DNA of 64,000 nucleotides from Lachnospiraceae bacterium (lineage in GTDB: Bacteria > Bacillota > Clostridia > Lachnospirales > Lachnospiraceae): the NCBI GenBank assembly GCA_017470935.1, contig JAFUXG010000022.1:1-64000 (forward strand), written 5' to 3'. Of this stretch, positions 18,496 to 27,558 are shown one piece after another (the stretch's first letter is position 1; each line of letters begins with the position of its first letter). The notes below the pieces were generated by a model, which worked only from the letters and a program-made list of their open reading frames with translations, did no database searches and was not told where the DNA came from. Made by a program: the position numbers and the translations under genes.

Positions 18496-18769
18496 CCTCC
18501 TGTTTTATTATATGGTAAATATATATACTCATTTCCTTTCTTTACATGCCCTACCCATGAACAAATGAATTCATAAATAAAGCATTTCTTCAAAGCCACG
18601 TCTAATAATAGCAACTTTTATTCAAAATCGCAATGGATTTTTAGTGTAGATTGTGTGAAGTCAGTATTTGCCAGATTTTTAATTATACATATTTTACATC
18701 AAAATAAACATACTAGCTATACATTTATTTTTTGATGAATAATAAAGCATCAGTGTGTCGGAGGTTTTT

Positions 18770-19474
18770 ATGGAATATATAACAATACTATACCAGTCCC
18801 TGTTCTCAGCCATTGCCCTTTTTCTTCTCACAAAGATCATGGGATATAGGCAGGTAGCACAGTTTTCAATGTTCGACTATGTGAACGGAATCACCATAGG
18901 CTCCATAGCAGCAGAGATGGCAATCAACATTGACGGAGACTATATGAAGCCCTTTGTTGCAATGGTGGTGTATGCCGGCTTTGCCATCATGCTCTCTGTC
19001 TTATCGGAAAAATCCATATATCTCAGAAGACTTCTTAATGGTAAAGCGATAACCCTTTTCAAGCACGGCAAGATTTATAATGAAAACATGAGGAAAGCCA
19101 AGATGAATGTGGAGGAGCTTTTAGTGGAGTGCAGGCTGTTAGGGTATTTCGATTTGTCACAGATAGACAGCATAATCCTGGAGCCCAATGGAAAAATAAG
19201 CGTTCTTCCCGTTACAAGTGAACGCCCTGCCACACCAAAGGATCTGTCCATTGATCCTGTCCAGGAGGAGGTGTTTGCCAACGTGGTTGTGGACGGACAC
19301 ATCTTGAAGGAAAACCTCAAGCATGTAGGGCGTGACAAGAACTGGCTTATGGGACAGCTTGAGGGACAAAATGTTAAGCTTAAGGATACATTTCTTGCAA
19401 TATGTGACAAGCAGGGAAACTTCCACGCCTATCCGAAGGTGCACCAGGTTGTGGACAAGGATATTCTGGGATAA
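18770..19474 (+). CDS. DUF421 (YetF-like) membrane protein
   Basis: 234 residues. Three N-terminal hydrophobic segments (about 5-25, 35-55, 60-82) precede a soluble domain with the family patterns LLTKIMGYRQVAQ, FDYVNGITIGSIAAEMA and NVEELLVECRLLGYFDLSQI. DUF421 proteins are membrane-anchored, often sporulation- or stress-linked, biochemically undefined. CGGAGG 5 nt before the ATG at 18770 decides the start over the GTG at 18755. Confidence 0.85.
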   Translation: MEYITILYQSLFSAIALFLLTKIMGYRQVAQFSMFDYVNGITIGSIAAEMAINIDGDYMKPFVAMVVYAGFAIMLSVLSEKSIYLRRLLNGKAITLFKHGKIYNENMRKAKMNVEELLVECRLLGYFDLSQIDSIILEPNGKISVLPVTSERPATPKDLSIDPVQEEVFANVVVDGHILKENLKHVGRDKNWLMGQLEGQNVKLKDTFLAICDKQGNFHAYPKVHQVVDKDILG

Positions 19475-19583
19475 ATATATCTTAATTGTGTTTTATGGCT
19501 TCATTTTCTTGATTTCGTCACATCTTTGTGCTACATTATGACTTGTAGATAATTACACATACTATTTCTATATGTAATTTATT

Positions 19584-19724
19584 AGGCATTTGCGAAACTT
19601 ATTATTTTTCGCTGTTCCATGTGCAATTAATATAATTTTTCGACAGCATTAGGAACGTTAGCCGAGAAAAATTGTATTAATTGCACATGGAACATTAATA
19701 AAGTAGATAGTTTCGCAATTGCCT
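19584..19724. mobile_element. MITE with 14-bp target duplication, long imperfect palindrome
   Basis: 141 bp. The ends are AGGCATTTGCGAAACTTATT and the inverted GTTTCGCAATTGCCT. Inner arms GTTCCATGTGCAATTAATA and TATTAATTGCACATGGAAC (or close) also pair, giving a nearly complete hairpin with a ~22-nt tip. The element is flanked exactly by the direct repeat ATATGTAATTTATT (19570-19583 and 19725-19738). There is no coding capacity. It sits between the DUF421 and Bax-inhibitor genes, immediately before the latter's AAGGAGG. Confidence 0.8.
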
Positions 19725-19754
19725 ATATGTAATTTATTTTAAGGAGGAAGCATT

Positions 19755-20531
19755 ATGTCAGATTATAATAATGAAAATGGCACATACCATTATACCAACG
19801 ACTACACCAGTCCCAATCCGGGTTATGACCAGAGTACCTTTGATACTACTGAGTCCAGCCCATTTATAGTAATGGAGGATTCCGTTAAGGGAATCATGAC
19901 CGGCGTGTTCCTGTATATGTTCATCGCGCTGCTTGTTACAGGCATCACCGCAGTGTTTACCGCATCTTCACCTGCAGTGCTTTCTGTAATATTTGGCAAT
20001 CCAATATCCCTTATAGTACTGTTCGTGCTAGAGTTCGGTGTTGTTATAGCTGCAACCTCTGCCATGAGAAAGAACAATGTCACTTTGTCGGCAATACTGT
20101 TTTTTGCCTATGCAGTTATTAACGGCCTGACCTTCTCGGTAATATTCCTTGCGTATACCGCATCATCAATACAGCAGGCATTCTTTTCAACGGCAGTTGT
20201 GTTCGGTCTGATGGCATTTTTCGGATTTGTTACTAAGATGGATCTGTCTTCCATCGGAAACATTCTTATGATAGGACTGTTAGGTGTTATAATCACTTCT
20301 GCAGTCAATATATTCATCGGCTCCTCAATGTTAGAAACGGGAATATCTGTAGTGGCCGTAATAATCTTCTTAGGGCTTACCGCTTATGATGTACAGAAGA
20401 TCAGAGTCATGGCTGATGGACATTCCGGCTACAGTCCGGCAGTATTAAGCCTGTGGGGTGCAATGGAGTTATATCTTGATTTCATTAATCTTTTCCTGAG
20501 AATACTAAGACTTATGGGAAGAAGAGACTGA
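19755..20531 (+). CDS. Bax inhibitor-1 / YccA family membrane protein
   Basis: 258 residues. A polar Tyr/Asn/Thr-rich N-terminus (about 1-45) is followed by seven transmembrane helices and the family end pattern SLWGAMELYLDFINLFLRILRLMG, with the acidic residue in LTAYDVQKI. BI-1 proteins are pH-sensitive calcium-leak channels or modulators of FtsH (YccA in E. coli); FtsH genes are present in this window but not adjacent. AAGGAGG lies 8 nt upstream. Likely co-transcribed with the LysA-like gene, with a MITE between them. Confidence 0.85.
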   Translation: MSDYNNENGTYHYTNDYTSPNPGYDQSTFDTTESSPFIVMEDSVKGIMTGVFLYMFIALLVTGITAVFTASSPAVLSVIFGNPISLIVLFVLEFGVVIAATSAMRKNNVTLSAILFFAYAVINGLTFSVIFLAYTASSIQQAFFSTAVVFGLMAFFGFVTKMDLSSIGNILMIGLLGVIITSAVNIFIGSSMLETGISVVAVIIFLGLTAYDVQKIRVMADGHSGYSPAVLSLWGAMELYLDFINLFLRILRLMGRRD

Positions 20532-20543
20532 TAGATAATTACG

Positions 20544-20593
20544 AGACGTTTGCGAAACGCAATATACGTTATTAATGAGTTTCGCAAACGCCT
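20544..20593. mobile_element. Minimal 50-bp MITE of the TTTGCGAAAC family
   Basis: AGACGTTTGCGAAAC and GTTTCGCAAACGCCT are inverted around a 20-nt centre. The 13 bp on each side (20531-20543 and 20594-20606) match at 11 positions, consistent with an eroded target duplication like the one at 19584. Confidence 0.7.
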
Positions 20594-20624
20594 ATAAATA
20601 ATTACATAAGAAAGGATCAATAAT

Positions 20625-21884
20625 ATGAAGACACCATTTGTTACGAAAGAGCAGATAGATGTAATATGTGAGAAATACCCCACCCCCTTCCATCTCTATG
20701 ACGAGAAGGGCATAAGGGAAAATGCAAGAAAATTAAAGCAGGCCTTCTCCTGGAATCCAGGATATAAGGAATTCTTTGCAGTGAAGGCAACACCCAATCC
20801 AACAATACTTAAGATATTGAAGGATGAGGGCTGCGGAACAGACTGTTCTTCATATACAGAGCTTTTGATGTCAGATAAATGTGGATTTGCAGGGAAGGAT
20901 ATCATGTTTTCATCTAACGATACCCCTGCTGAAGAATTCAAGCTTGCGGCAAAGCTTGGGGCTACCATCAATCTGGATGACATTACCCATATAGATTTTG
21001 TGAAGGATGCTTTAGGCGGGATTCCTAAGCGAATCTCCTGCCGTTATAATCCGGGAGGAACATTTTCCATATCAAATACTATCATGGATAACCCGGGAGA
21101 TGCAAAGTACGGCATGACAAGACCACAGATGGCCGAAGCATTTACAAGGCTTAAGGAGCTTGGTGCAGAGGAATTCGGTATGCATGCATTTCTTGCCAGC
21201 AATACCGTTACCAATGATTATTATCCGACACTTGCTAAGATATTATTTGAGACTGCAGTGGAGCTTAAGGAGGAAACCGGCGTTTCTGTATCATTTATTA
21301 ACCTTTCAGGTGGTGTGGGAGTACCATACACTCCTGACAAAGAACCAAATGATATCCTTGCAATAGGCGAAGGAGTTAAAAAGGCCTACGAGGAGGTGCT
21401 TATCCCCGCAGGAATGGGGAATGTGGCAATCTACACAGAGCTTGGGCGATTCATGCTGGCGCCATACGGACACCTTGTGACAAAGGCAATTCACGAGAAA
21501 CACACACACAAGGAGTACATTGGAGTTGACGCCTGTGCCGTTAATCTCATGCGTCCTGCCATGTATGGAGCTTACCATCACATCACAGTAATGGGTAAAG
21601 AGGATGCTCCCGCGGACCACATGTATGATGTGACCGGATCTCTATGCGAGAACAATGACAAATTCGCCATTGACAGAAGGCTCCCGAAGATTGACATGGG
21701 GGATATTCTTGTGATACATGACACAGGCGCCCATGGCTTTGCAATGGGCTACAACTACAACGGAAAGCTGAAATCCTCAGAAATCTTGTTAAAGGAAAAC
21801 GGCGATACCGTTATGATCCGCCGTGCAGAGACACCGGAGGATTATTTTGCGACCTTAGAAGGATACTGGGATGTAGATATCTGA
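20625..21884 (+). CDS. lysA: Diaminopimelate decarboxylase-like PLP enzyme
   Basis: 419 residues, fold-type III PLP decarboxylase. EFFAVKATPNP contains the Schiff-base lysine; HAFLASN, LSGGVGVPY, ELGRFMLAPYG, the C-ENND-FA active-site segment and HDTGAHGFAMGYNYNG complete the barrel and C-terminal domain. It most likely converts meso-diaminopimelate to lysine. It is a divergent member, and related decarboxylases for carboxynorspermidine or arginine share this fold, so the substrate is not certain. Ribosome site AAAGGA. Confidence 0.8.
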   Translation: MKTPFVTKEQIDVICEKYPTPFHLYDEKGIRENARKLKQAFSWNPGYKEFFAVKATPNPTILKILKDEGCGTDCSSYTELLMSDKCGFAGKDIMFSSNDTPAEEFKLAAKLGATINLDDITHIDFVKDALGGIPKRISCRYNPGGTFSISNTIMDNPGDAKYGMTRPQMAEAFTRLKELGAEEFGMHAFLASNTVTNDYYPTLAKILFETAVELKEETGVSVSFINLSGGVGVPYTPDKEPNDILAIGEGVKKAYEEVLIPAGMGNVAIYTELGRFMLAPYGHLVTKAIHEKHTHKEYIGVDACAVNLMRPAMYGAYHHITVMGKEDAPADHMYDVTGSLCENNDKFAIDRRLPKIDMGDILVIHDTGAHGFAMGYNYNGKLKSSEILLKENGDTVMIRRAETPEDYFATLEGYWDVDI

Positions 21885-22011
21885 TTGCGACTATGTAGCA
21901 GTCACTATGAGGATGGGTTATCATAAATAATAATAAATCAAATCGTAATTAACTCAGTCTGCTTCGCTTATTCTATTAAGATGGATCAAGGACTGTAACA
22001 GAGGGGGAAAC

Positions 22012-22737
22012 ATGGCAAAAAGACTTACTATGATGCTGCTTCGAAATTTCTGGCGGCTTCCGATCATACTATTCAAGCTGTTATACTATGCAAAATCTGA
22101 CAAGGTATCAGAGGAGAAGAAATACAAGCTGATCCGGGAGATAGGTGACAGGGGCTGCCGCTGCGGTAATGTGAATGTACACGGCTACGGACTTGAAAAC
22201 TTTCCAAAGGAATCGGGTTATATAATGTATCCCAACCACCAGGGACTGTTCGATGTCATGGGACTGGTATATCTCGATCCTACTCCCTTTGGTGTCGTCA
22301 TCAAGAAGGAAGCCTACAAGGTTCCTCTTCTCCGCCAGCTGATACAGACCTTAGGCGGTCTCTTCATGGACAGAGAGGATGTAAAGCAGGGATTACAGGT
22401 AATAAATGAGGTTGCAAGTGAAGTAAAAGCAGGGCGCAACTTCCTTATATTCCCTGAGGGCACCCGTTCCAAGAAGGGTAATCGCCTTGGAGAATTCAAG
22501 AGCGGAAGCTTCAAGGCTGCCACCAAGGCCAAATGCCCTATCGTTCCAATTGCGATCATTGACTGCTACCTTCCATTTGACACTAATTCTACCCGTATGG
22601 TGGATGTGCAGCTACACATTCTGCCGCCAATCCCATACGAGGAATACAAGGGGATGAAGACAACGGAAATCGCAGATATGGTGAAGGAGCGCATTGAAAA
22701 GGTCATTTCAGAAAATGAGCATAATTTCCAGAACTAG
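22012..22737 (+). CDS. plsC: 1-acyl-sn-glycerol-3-phosphate acyltransferase
   Basis: 241 residues. Acyltransferase motifs NHQGLFD (HX4D, near residue 76), a GGLFMDRED block, FPEGTRS (near 150) and the VPIAI strand identify the PlsC family. It acylates lysophosphatidic acid at sn-2 in phospholipid synthesis, at the membrane; an N-terminal hydrophobic patch supports this. GAGGGGGAA precedes the ATG. hydE follows after 25 bp. Confidence 0.88.
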   Translation: MAKRLTMMLLRNFWRLPIILFKLLYYAKSDKVSEEKKYKLIREIGDRGCRCGNVNVHGYGLENFPKESGYIMYPNHQGLFDVMGLVYLDPTPFGVVIKKEAYKVPLLRQLIQTLGGLFMDREDVKQGLQVINEVASEVKAGRNFLIFPEGTRSKKGNRLGEFKSGSFKAATKAKCPIVPIAIIDCYLPFDTNSTRMVDVQLHILPPIPYEEYKGMKTTEIADMVKERIEKVISENEHNFQN

Positions 22738-22762
22738 ATAGTAATCCTAAGAGGTAATCATT

Positions 22763-23803
22763 ATGAAAGATATAATACAGCGTTTATTTTTACATAAGCC
22801 TTTACGGCATGACGAGTTCGTAACACTCTTAGATTCCAACAGTGAAGAGCTGCGTACAGAACTGGCAGACAAGGCCTGTTCTGTGCGCAGCTCTGTTTTT
22901 GGGAAGGATATATATATAAGGGGACTCATAGAGTTCACCAATTACTGCAAAAACAACTGCTACTATTGTGGCATACGGGCCGGCAACAGCAATGCAGTAA
23001 GATACAGACTTGAAATGAATGACATCCTGTCATGCTGTGAAAACGGCCACTCTCTGGGCTTCCGTACCTTTGTACTTCAGGGAGGCGAGGATCCCTATTA
23101 CACGGATGATGTAATGGTTGAGATCGTGTCAGCAATAAGTAAGAAATACCCTGACTGTGCAATAACCCTTTCTATTGGTGAAAAAAGCAGAGAAAGCTAT
23201 AAGCGCCTGTTTGACGCAGGGGCAGACCGATACCTTCTAAGAGAGGAAACCTCTGATGAAGAGCACTACAAAAGACTGCACCCTGATAATATGTCATTTA
23301 ATAACCGGATGGAATGTCTTAGAAATCTTAAAGAAATAGGATACCAGGTGGGCTGTGGCTTCATGGTGGGCTCCCCCTATCAGACCCATGATAATCTGGC
23401 CTCTGATCTGTGCTTCATTCAGGAATTCAGGCCACATATGGTGGGAATAGGACCCTATATCACCCATGCCGATACTCCCTTTGCTGACATGAACAATGGA
23501 ACATTGGAGGACACACTTCTGCTTATCAGCATACTGCGCCTCATGGATCCGGAGCTGTTGCTTCCTGCAACCACCTCTCTCGGAACGATTCATCCTCTTG
23601 GAAGGGAGATGGGAATCAAGGCAGGAGCCAATGTGGTGATGCCCAATCTCTCTCCTGTTGGTGTTAGAAAGCAGTACATGTTATATGACAATAAGATTTG
23701 TACAGGTGAAGAGGCAGCCGAATGTGTTGGCTGTATGGACAGGCGAATGGAGGCCATTGGATATAAGGTTGTTACATCACGTGGAGACTCGCCCCGGCTC
23801 TAA
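22763..23803 (+). CDS. hydE: [FeFe]-hydrogenase maturation radical SAM protein HydE
   Basis: 346 residues. NYCKNNCYYCGIRAGN carries the CX3CX2C [4Fe-4S] cluster of radical SAM enzymes; FVLQGGEDPYYTDD and LREETSDEEHYKRLHP are typical HydE/BioB-like stretches, and the C-terminal NLSPVGVRKQYMLYDNKIC matches HydE. It helps build the dithiolate-bridged H-cluster subsite with HydF and HydG, which are not in this window. It implies an [FeFe] hydrogenase elsewhere. Confidence 0.88.
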   Translation: MKDIIQRLFLHKPLRHDEFVTLLDSNSEELRTELADKACSVRSSVFGKDIYIRGLIEFTNYCKNNCYYCGIRAGNSNAVRYRLEMNDILSCCENGHSLGFRTFVLQGGEDPYYTDDVMVEIVSAISKKYPDCAITLSIGEKSRESYKRLFDAGADRYLLREETSDEEHYKRLHPDNMSFNNRMECLRNLKEIGYQVGCGFMVGSPYQTHDNLASDLCFIQEFRPHMVGIGPYITHADTPFADMNNGTLEDTLLLISILRLMDPELLLPATTSLGTIHPLGREMGIKAGANVVMPNLSPVGVRKQYMLYDNKICTGEEAAECVGCMDRRMEAIGYKVVTSRGDSPRL

Positions 23804-23852
23804 CCCGCCCTTCTTATGATATTCTCAAAGAGACTGGAATGCTGATTCTCTC

Positions 23853-25787
23853 TTAGTTGGTCTTCCTTATAAGCTCGGCAAACTTCTCAGGCGGAATAGC
23901 CTTGGAATAATACCAGCCCTGGAGGTAGTCACAGCCCAATGTGCTCAACTTCTGCTGCTGCTGTTCTGTCTCAACGCCCTCTGCAACTATATGCATATTG
24001 AGCTCCTTTATCATGCCCACAGTATATTTCAGTGTGGTACGCGCCCTCTCTGTCTCAAAGGCATCCCACACCATAAGCTTGTCAAGCTTAATAATATGGA
24101 ATGGAAACTGGTGAATATACCCAAGGGTGGAATATCCTGAGCCATAATCATCAAGGGAAAAGGTAATACCCTCTCCGTGAAGCCGTTCCACATTCTCCTG
24201 AAGGATATTGAGCTCGGAAATCTCTGCCGTCTCTGTGATCTCTAAGTTAATCTGCTCAGGTCTTATATCGTATCTGTCCATTATGGATAAAATGGTTTCC
24301 ACAAAATCCTCACGCATACACTGCACAACAGAAACATTCACTTCAATGTACTCTATGGTAGAGTTGGCAATATTCTGCTCATGCATGAACCTGCACACCT
24401 TCTCGAACACCATTGTTCCCAGCTTCACGATCTTGCCTGTACGCTCTGCGATCGGAATGAATATCTCAGGGGAAATGTTTCCAAGACGTTCATCCCTCAT
24501 ACGCACCAGCGCCTCTGCTGAGGTGTAGCACTGCTTCTCTGTGTTATATATTGGCTGGTAATGCACCTCTATTGTGTCGTTGTTAAGGGCATCCTCTACA
24601 GCCTTCTCTATCGCCTTTTCCTTCCGCATTGCATGAAGATCCACATTCTCCGTGAACACAACAGCACCTCTGCCCTGCCTCTTGGCATACATCACAGAAT
24701 AATCTAATACCTCCACAAGGTTCTCCAGGGAATCCCCATCACCGGGATAGCTTATGCACACTGTTGTGGTGGATAGATGAATAGACTCCTCATTGTATAT
24801 CCAGGGATGGCGGAACCTCTCCTTTATATTCTCTAAAACGCCTCTAAGCTCCTCTTCTGCATTTTTTCTCTTTTCATGACGAAGCTCCACTGCAAACTGG
24901 TCTGAACCGTATCTGAACACCTTTCCATGCCTGCTGACAGAGGAGAGAAAATCTGCCACCTGTCTAAGCATAATATCGCCCATTTCTATCCCATATGTCT
25001 TGTTCACCAGCTTGAAATCATCCATGGCAAGCACCACAAGATCAAAGCTTTTTCTATCCTCTATGTCCATTTTCAGCAGCTCATCCATTACATTCCGGTT
25101 AAGAACCTGGGTGTTTACATCCAGTATATTGGCTGGATTCTGTGCAAGCTCATACAACAGGAGTATTGCCACTGCCACTACAAAGTTGATGAAAAACACA
25201 CCACCCATTCTGTATTGAACGGCAATGCCTGCCACAACTCCCACAGATCCCAGCGCAATGGCTATAAGCCTTCCATATGAAACTGTCTCTATGTAACGGA
25301 TTGCATAGAATATTCCAAACAGCATTGCATATAACGCAACCGCACTCAATGCTGCAAGCCGCTTAGTACCCACAAAGCCATAGCCATGAACTATGGTATA
25401 CAAATTATGATTAATTAAATTATCCACAACCAAAAAAGCATACGGAATAAATGGCAGTATGAACAAAACACGTGCCCTTATATTACCCCTCATGCTCTTT
25501 CCCGAAAGCAGCACAAGGTAATACATAAAAATAAGTGCACAGGAATAATCAAGGGTGAAATAAAGATCAGAGAACACATAGCACAGCCTGTCAGTGTCAC
25601 TGTCAATGTATAATCTTGTCTGCAGGCACATGCTGCATATTATTACAAGCACCTGAACAACACACATGAAAATATATACATAGCTTCTCTTAATAGGTAT
25701 ATTCTTTCTGGCAGACAGCATAATAAGTATGATGACCATAATGACCATTGCTGCCATGTCAAAATGCAGATCTAAAGTACCGTTCAA
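23853..25787 (-). CDS. Membrane GGDEF-EAL protein: degenerate cyclase, probably active c-di-GMP phosphodiesterase
   Basis: About 644 residues. Seven to eight N-terminal hydrophobic segments (about 15-220) form a membrane sensor. The GGDEF domain is degenerate: the signature reads RYGSDQF. The EAL domain keeps EALVRM, LEITETAE, SLDDYGSGYSTLGY, IKLDK, VAEGVET and LQGWYYSKAIP, so phosphodiesterase activity is expected, with the GGDEF part perhaps binding GTP as a regulator. The frame opens with a GTG at 25802, but GGAGAAGG positions initiation best at the TTG at 25787. Convergent with hydE. Confidence 0.85.
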   Translation of the reverse strand: MNGTLDLHFDMAAMVIMVIILIMLSARKNIPIKRSYVYIFMCVVQVLVIICSMCLQTRLYIDSDTDRLCYVFSDLYFTLDYSCALIFMYYLVLLSGKSMRGNIRARVLFILPFIPYAFLVVDNLINHNLYTIVHGYGFVGTKRLAALSAVALYAMLFGIFYAIRYIETVSYGRLIAIALGSVGVVAGIAVQYRMGGVFFINFVVAVAILLLYELAQNPANILDVNTQVLNRNVMDELLKMDIEDRKSFDLVVLAMDDFKLVNKTYGIEMGDIMLRQVADFLSSVSRHGKVFRYGSDQFAVELRHEKRKNAEEELRGVLENIKERFRHPWIYNEESIHLSTTTVCISYPGDGDSLENLVEVLDYSVMYAKRQGRGAVVFTENVDLHAMRKEKAIEKAVEDALNNDTIEVHYQPIYNTEKQCYTSAEALVRMRDERLGNISPEIFIPIAERTGKIVKLGTMVFEKVCRFMHEQNIANSTIEYIEVNVSVVQCMREDFVETILSIMDRYDIRPEQINLEITETAEISELNILQENVERLHGEGITFSLDDYGSGYSTLGYIHQFPFHIIKLDKLMVWDAFETERARTTLKYTVGMIKELNMHIVAEGVETEQQQQKLSTLGCDYLQGWYYSKAIPPEKFAELIRKTN

Positions 25788-25928
25788 TTCCTTCTCCTCC
25801 ACCCATAAAGATCTATGAATAATTCATAGCCATTTCATAACCAGCTTGCGAACAAGCCATGACCAAGCCTTGAGCTAACCACAGTCAATTCGTGAGCAAG
25901 ACATTGCTAATTCACATCTTATATATGA

Positions 25929-26855
25929 TCAATTAATATCCATCATCTGCAGATTAAGATCCACCGGTCCACTGATACCAGGCACCTCACCGCTTTCAGT
26001 ATATTGCCATATGGCAAACTCATAGGGCCAGTCCGGCTCATCTGCATACTGGGCATACCATATTGGATATTGATATACCTTCTCTGTATCAACATAAAGA
26101 GAATAGTATAGTCTGTTAGTATACATCATAGCTCTGTGGCCTGATGCTGCAATAGTATCTAGAAATCCCATGGCAGCCTCTGTATGCTGCTCTACCGACA
26201 GATCGTTAGTTCTGGCATCCTCCACCATAGGGTCCTCTCTATCAAGAACTATTGGATATGCAAGACCATAATCACCTAAATGCTCCAGCACAAAATTGGC
26301 CTCTTCCACACCTTCTTCATAGGAAACAGCCTGGGAATAGAAGTACACGCCAACCGGCACACCAGCCTCAGCAGCGCCCTCCATATTGGCACTGTAATAT
26401 CCATCAAGAACTAATCCACCGCCTGTATAGCCGCGGTATCCTACTCTGATAAATGCAAAGTCAATATTAGGAGCTACACTCTCCCAATTAATCATACCCT
26501 GATGCTCCGACACATCAATACCAACCTTCTTTGCAGAGCCATCCTCTTCCACATAATTCTTGAACATTCCACTGCTGTCAAGATTAGAGAAATCCCATTC
26601 ATGCCGCTTAATATTGGCGCTTATCTTGATCTTATGCACCTCACCAAACTTATCTGTCACAATAAGATAACTGGCATGCATGAATCTTTCATAATTATCC
26701 TGCGATAACGCTGCAATATCAGCATTACTGTATCCCGGAAGCTTGTCCGTGCTTGTAGAAAAGGGCATTCCCTTTCCGTAATAATTCTTCTGACAGCCTG
26801 ATAGCGCTACACACATCAAGCCTATTAAAACACCCCAAACCAGACGCTTTTTCAT
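25929..26855 (-). CDS. GH25 family lysozyme-like lipoprotein
   Basis: 308 residues. Lipobox VALSGC puts a lipid on Cys21. A ~95-residue N-terminal region is followed by a GH25 (Chalaropsis-type) domain: GIDVSEHQGMINWESV, FAFIRVGYRGY, GVPVGVYFYSQAVS, VLDREDP (the acidic catalytic pair) and WQYTESGEVPGISGPVDLN. Acts on peptidoglycan outside the membrane. It reads as complete and active. Monocistronic as far as visible; 25803-25928 upstream of the EAL gene shows only imperfect short repeats. Confidence 0.88.
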   Translation of the reverse strand: MKKRLVWGVLIGLMCVALSGCQKNYYGKGMPFSTSTDKLPGYSNADIAALSQDNYERFMHASYLIVTDKFGEVHKIKISANIKRHEWDFSNLDSSGMFKNYVEEDGSAKKVGIDVSEHQGMINWESVAPNIDFAFIRVGYRGYTGGGLVLDGYYSANMEGAAEAGVPVGVYFYSQAVSYEEGVEEANFVLEHLGDYGLAYPIVLDREDPMVEDARTNDLSVEQHTEAAMGFLDTIAASGHRAMMYTNRLYYSLYVDTEKVYQYPIWYAQYADEPDWPYEFAIWQYTESGEVPGISGPVDLNLQMMDIN

Positions 26856-27028
26856 TCGTCATGTCTCCTTTGAATAAAATATTCCCCCCAATAGCATAAA
26901 TATCCAAATGACATTATACATTATTTATACCACTTTCACAATTTATTTTATATAATCATTTTATATAATATTCTTCTTGCATTTTGTAAAAAATTACTTG
27001 ATAAATGGTCTCATTTTGTAAATTTCCA

Positions 27029-27057
27029 TTGACTTCCAATTTTAATAATGCTAAACT
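27029..27057 (+). promoter_or_regulatory. Promoter of the cold-shock gene, with long leader
   Basis: TTGACT (27029-27034), 17 bp, TAAACT (27052-27057). The implied 5' leader is about 100 nt, as in known cold-shock mRNAs, where the leader folds differently at low temperature. The remainder of 26856-27028 is AT-rich with no gene. Confidence 0.65.
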
Positions 27058-27161
27058 TAGGGATGTATTTATAAAGTGTTTTACGATACCTGTATAATTT
27101 TTATGCAAGGCATTCATACTACCTCTATTGATACGTAATTTTTATTAGGAGGTACTTTTTC

Positions 27162-27371
27162 ATGAACAAAGGTACAGTTAAATGGTTCAACGCTAAGAAA
27201 GGTTTTGGTTTCATCACAAACAACGAGTCAGGTGAGGATGTATTCGTTCACTACTCAGGAATTGTAGCTGAGGGTTACAAGGAGCTTAAGGATGGACAGG
27301 TTGTAACATTTGATATAGAGCAGGGTGCCAAGGGTGCTCAGGCTGTCAATGTAACAGTCGTAGAGGCTTAA
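27162..27371 (+). CDS. csp: Cold-shock protein (CspA family)
   Basis: 69 residues, a single cold-shock domain with RNP1 KGFGFITN and RNP2 DVFVHYSGI, the aromatic nucleic-acid-binding face intact. RNA chaperone that melts secondary structure. TAGGAGG lies 10 nt before the ATG. Own promoter and terminator. Confidence 0.95.
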   Translation: MNKGTVKWFNAKKGFGFITNNESGEDVFVHYSGIVAEGYKELKDGQVVTFDIEQGAKGAQAVNVTVVEA

Positions 27372-27407
27372 TATATATTAGGTTTTTCGAACATGGTATT
27401 AGCGGAC

Positions 27408-27446
27408 AAAACCACACTGCGGGCGAAAGCAGTGTGGTTTTTCTTT
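27408..27446 (+). terminator. Terminator of the cold-shock gene
   Basis: AAAACCACACTGC, GGGCGAAA loop, GCAGTGTGGTTTTTCTTT: a perfect 12-13 bp stem and T-tract. Confidence 0.9.
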
Positions 27447-27497
27447 GTTATATGGTATGTGGTTTTACAGGACTTACATTTCATAATAAGAATATAA

Positions 27498-27533
27498 CCA
27501 AACAACCTGCCAGAATATCTCATCTGACAGGCT
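27498..27533 (-). terminator. Terminator of nrdD
   Basis: Minus-strand CCTGTCAGATGAGATATTCTGGCAGG (coded at 27508-27533) followed by TTGTTTGG, 26 bp after the stop at 27559. Confidence 0.6.
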
Positions 27534-27558
27534 GTGAAGGCTTAACCTATTATACATT

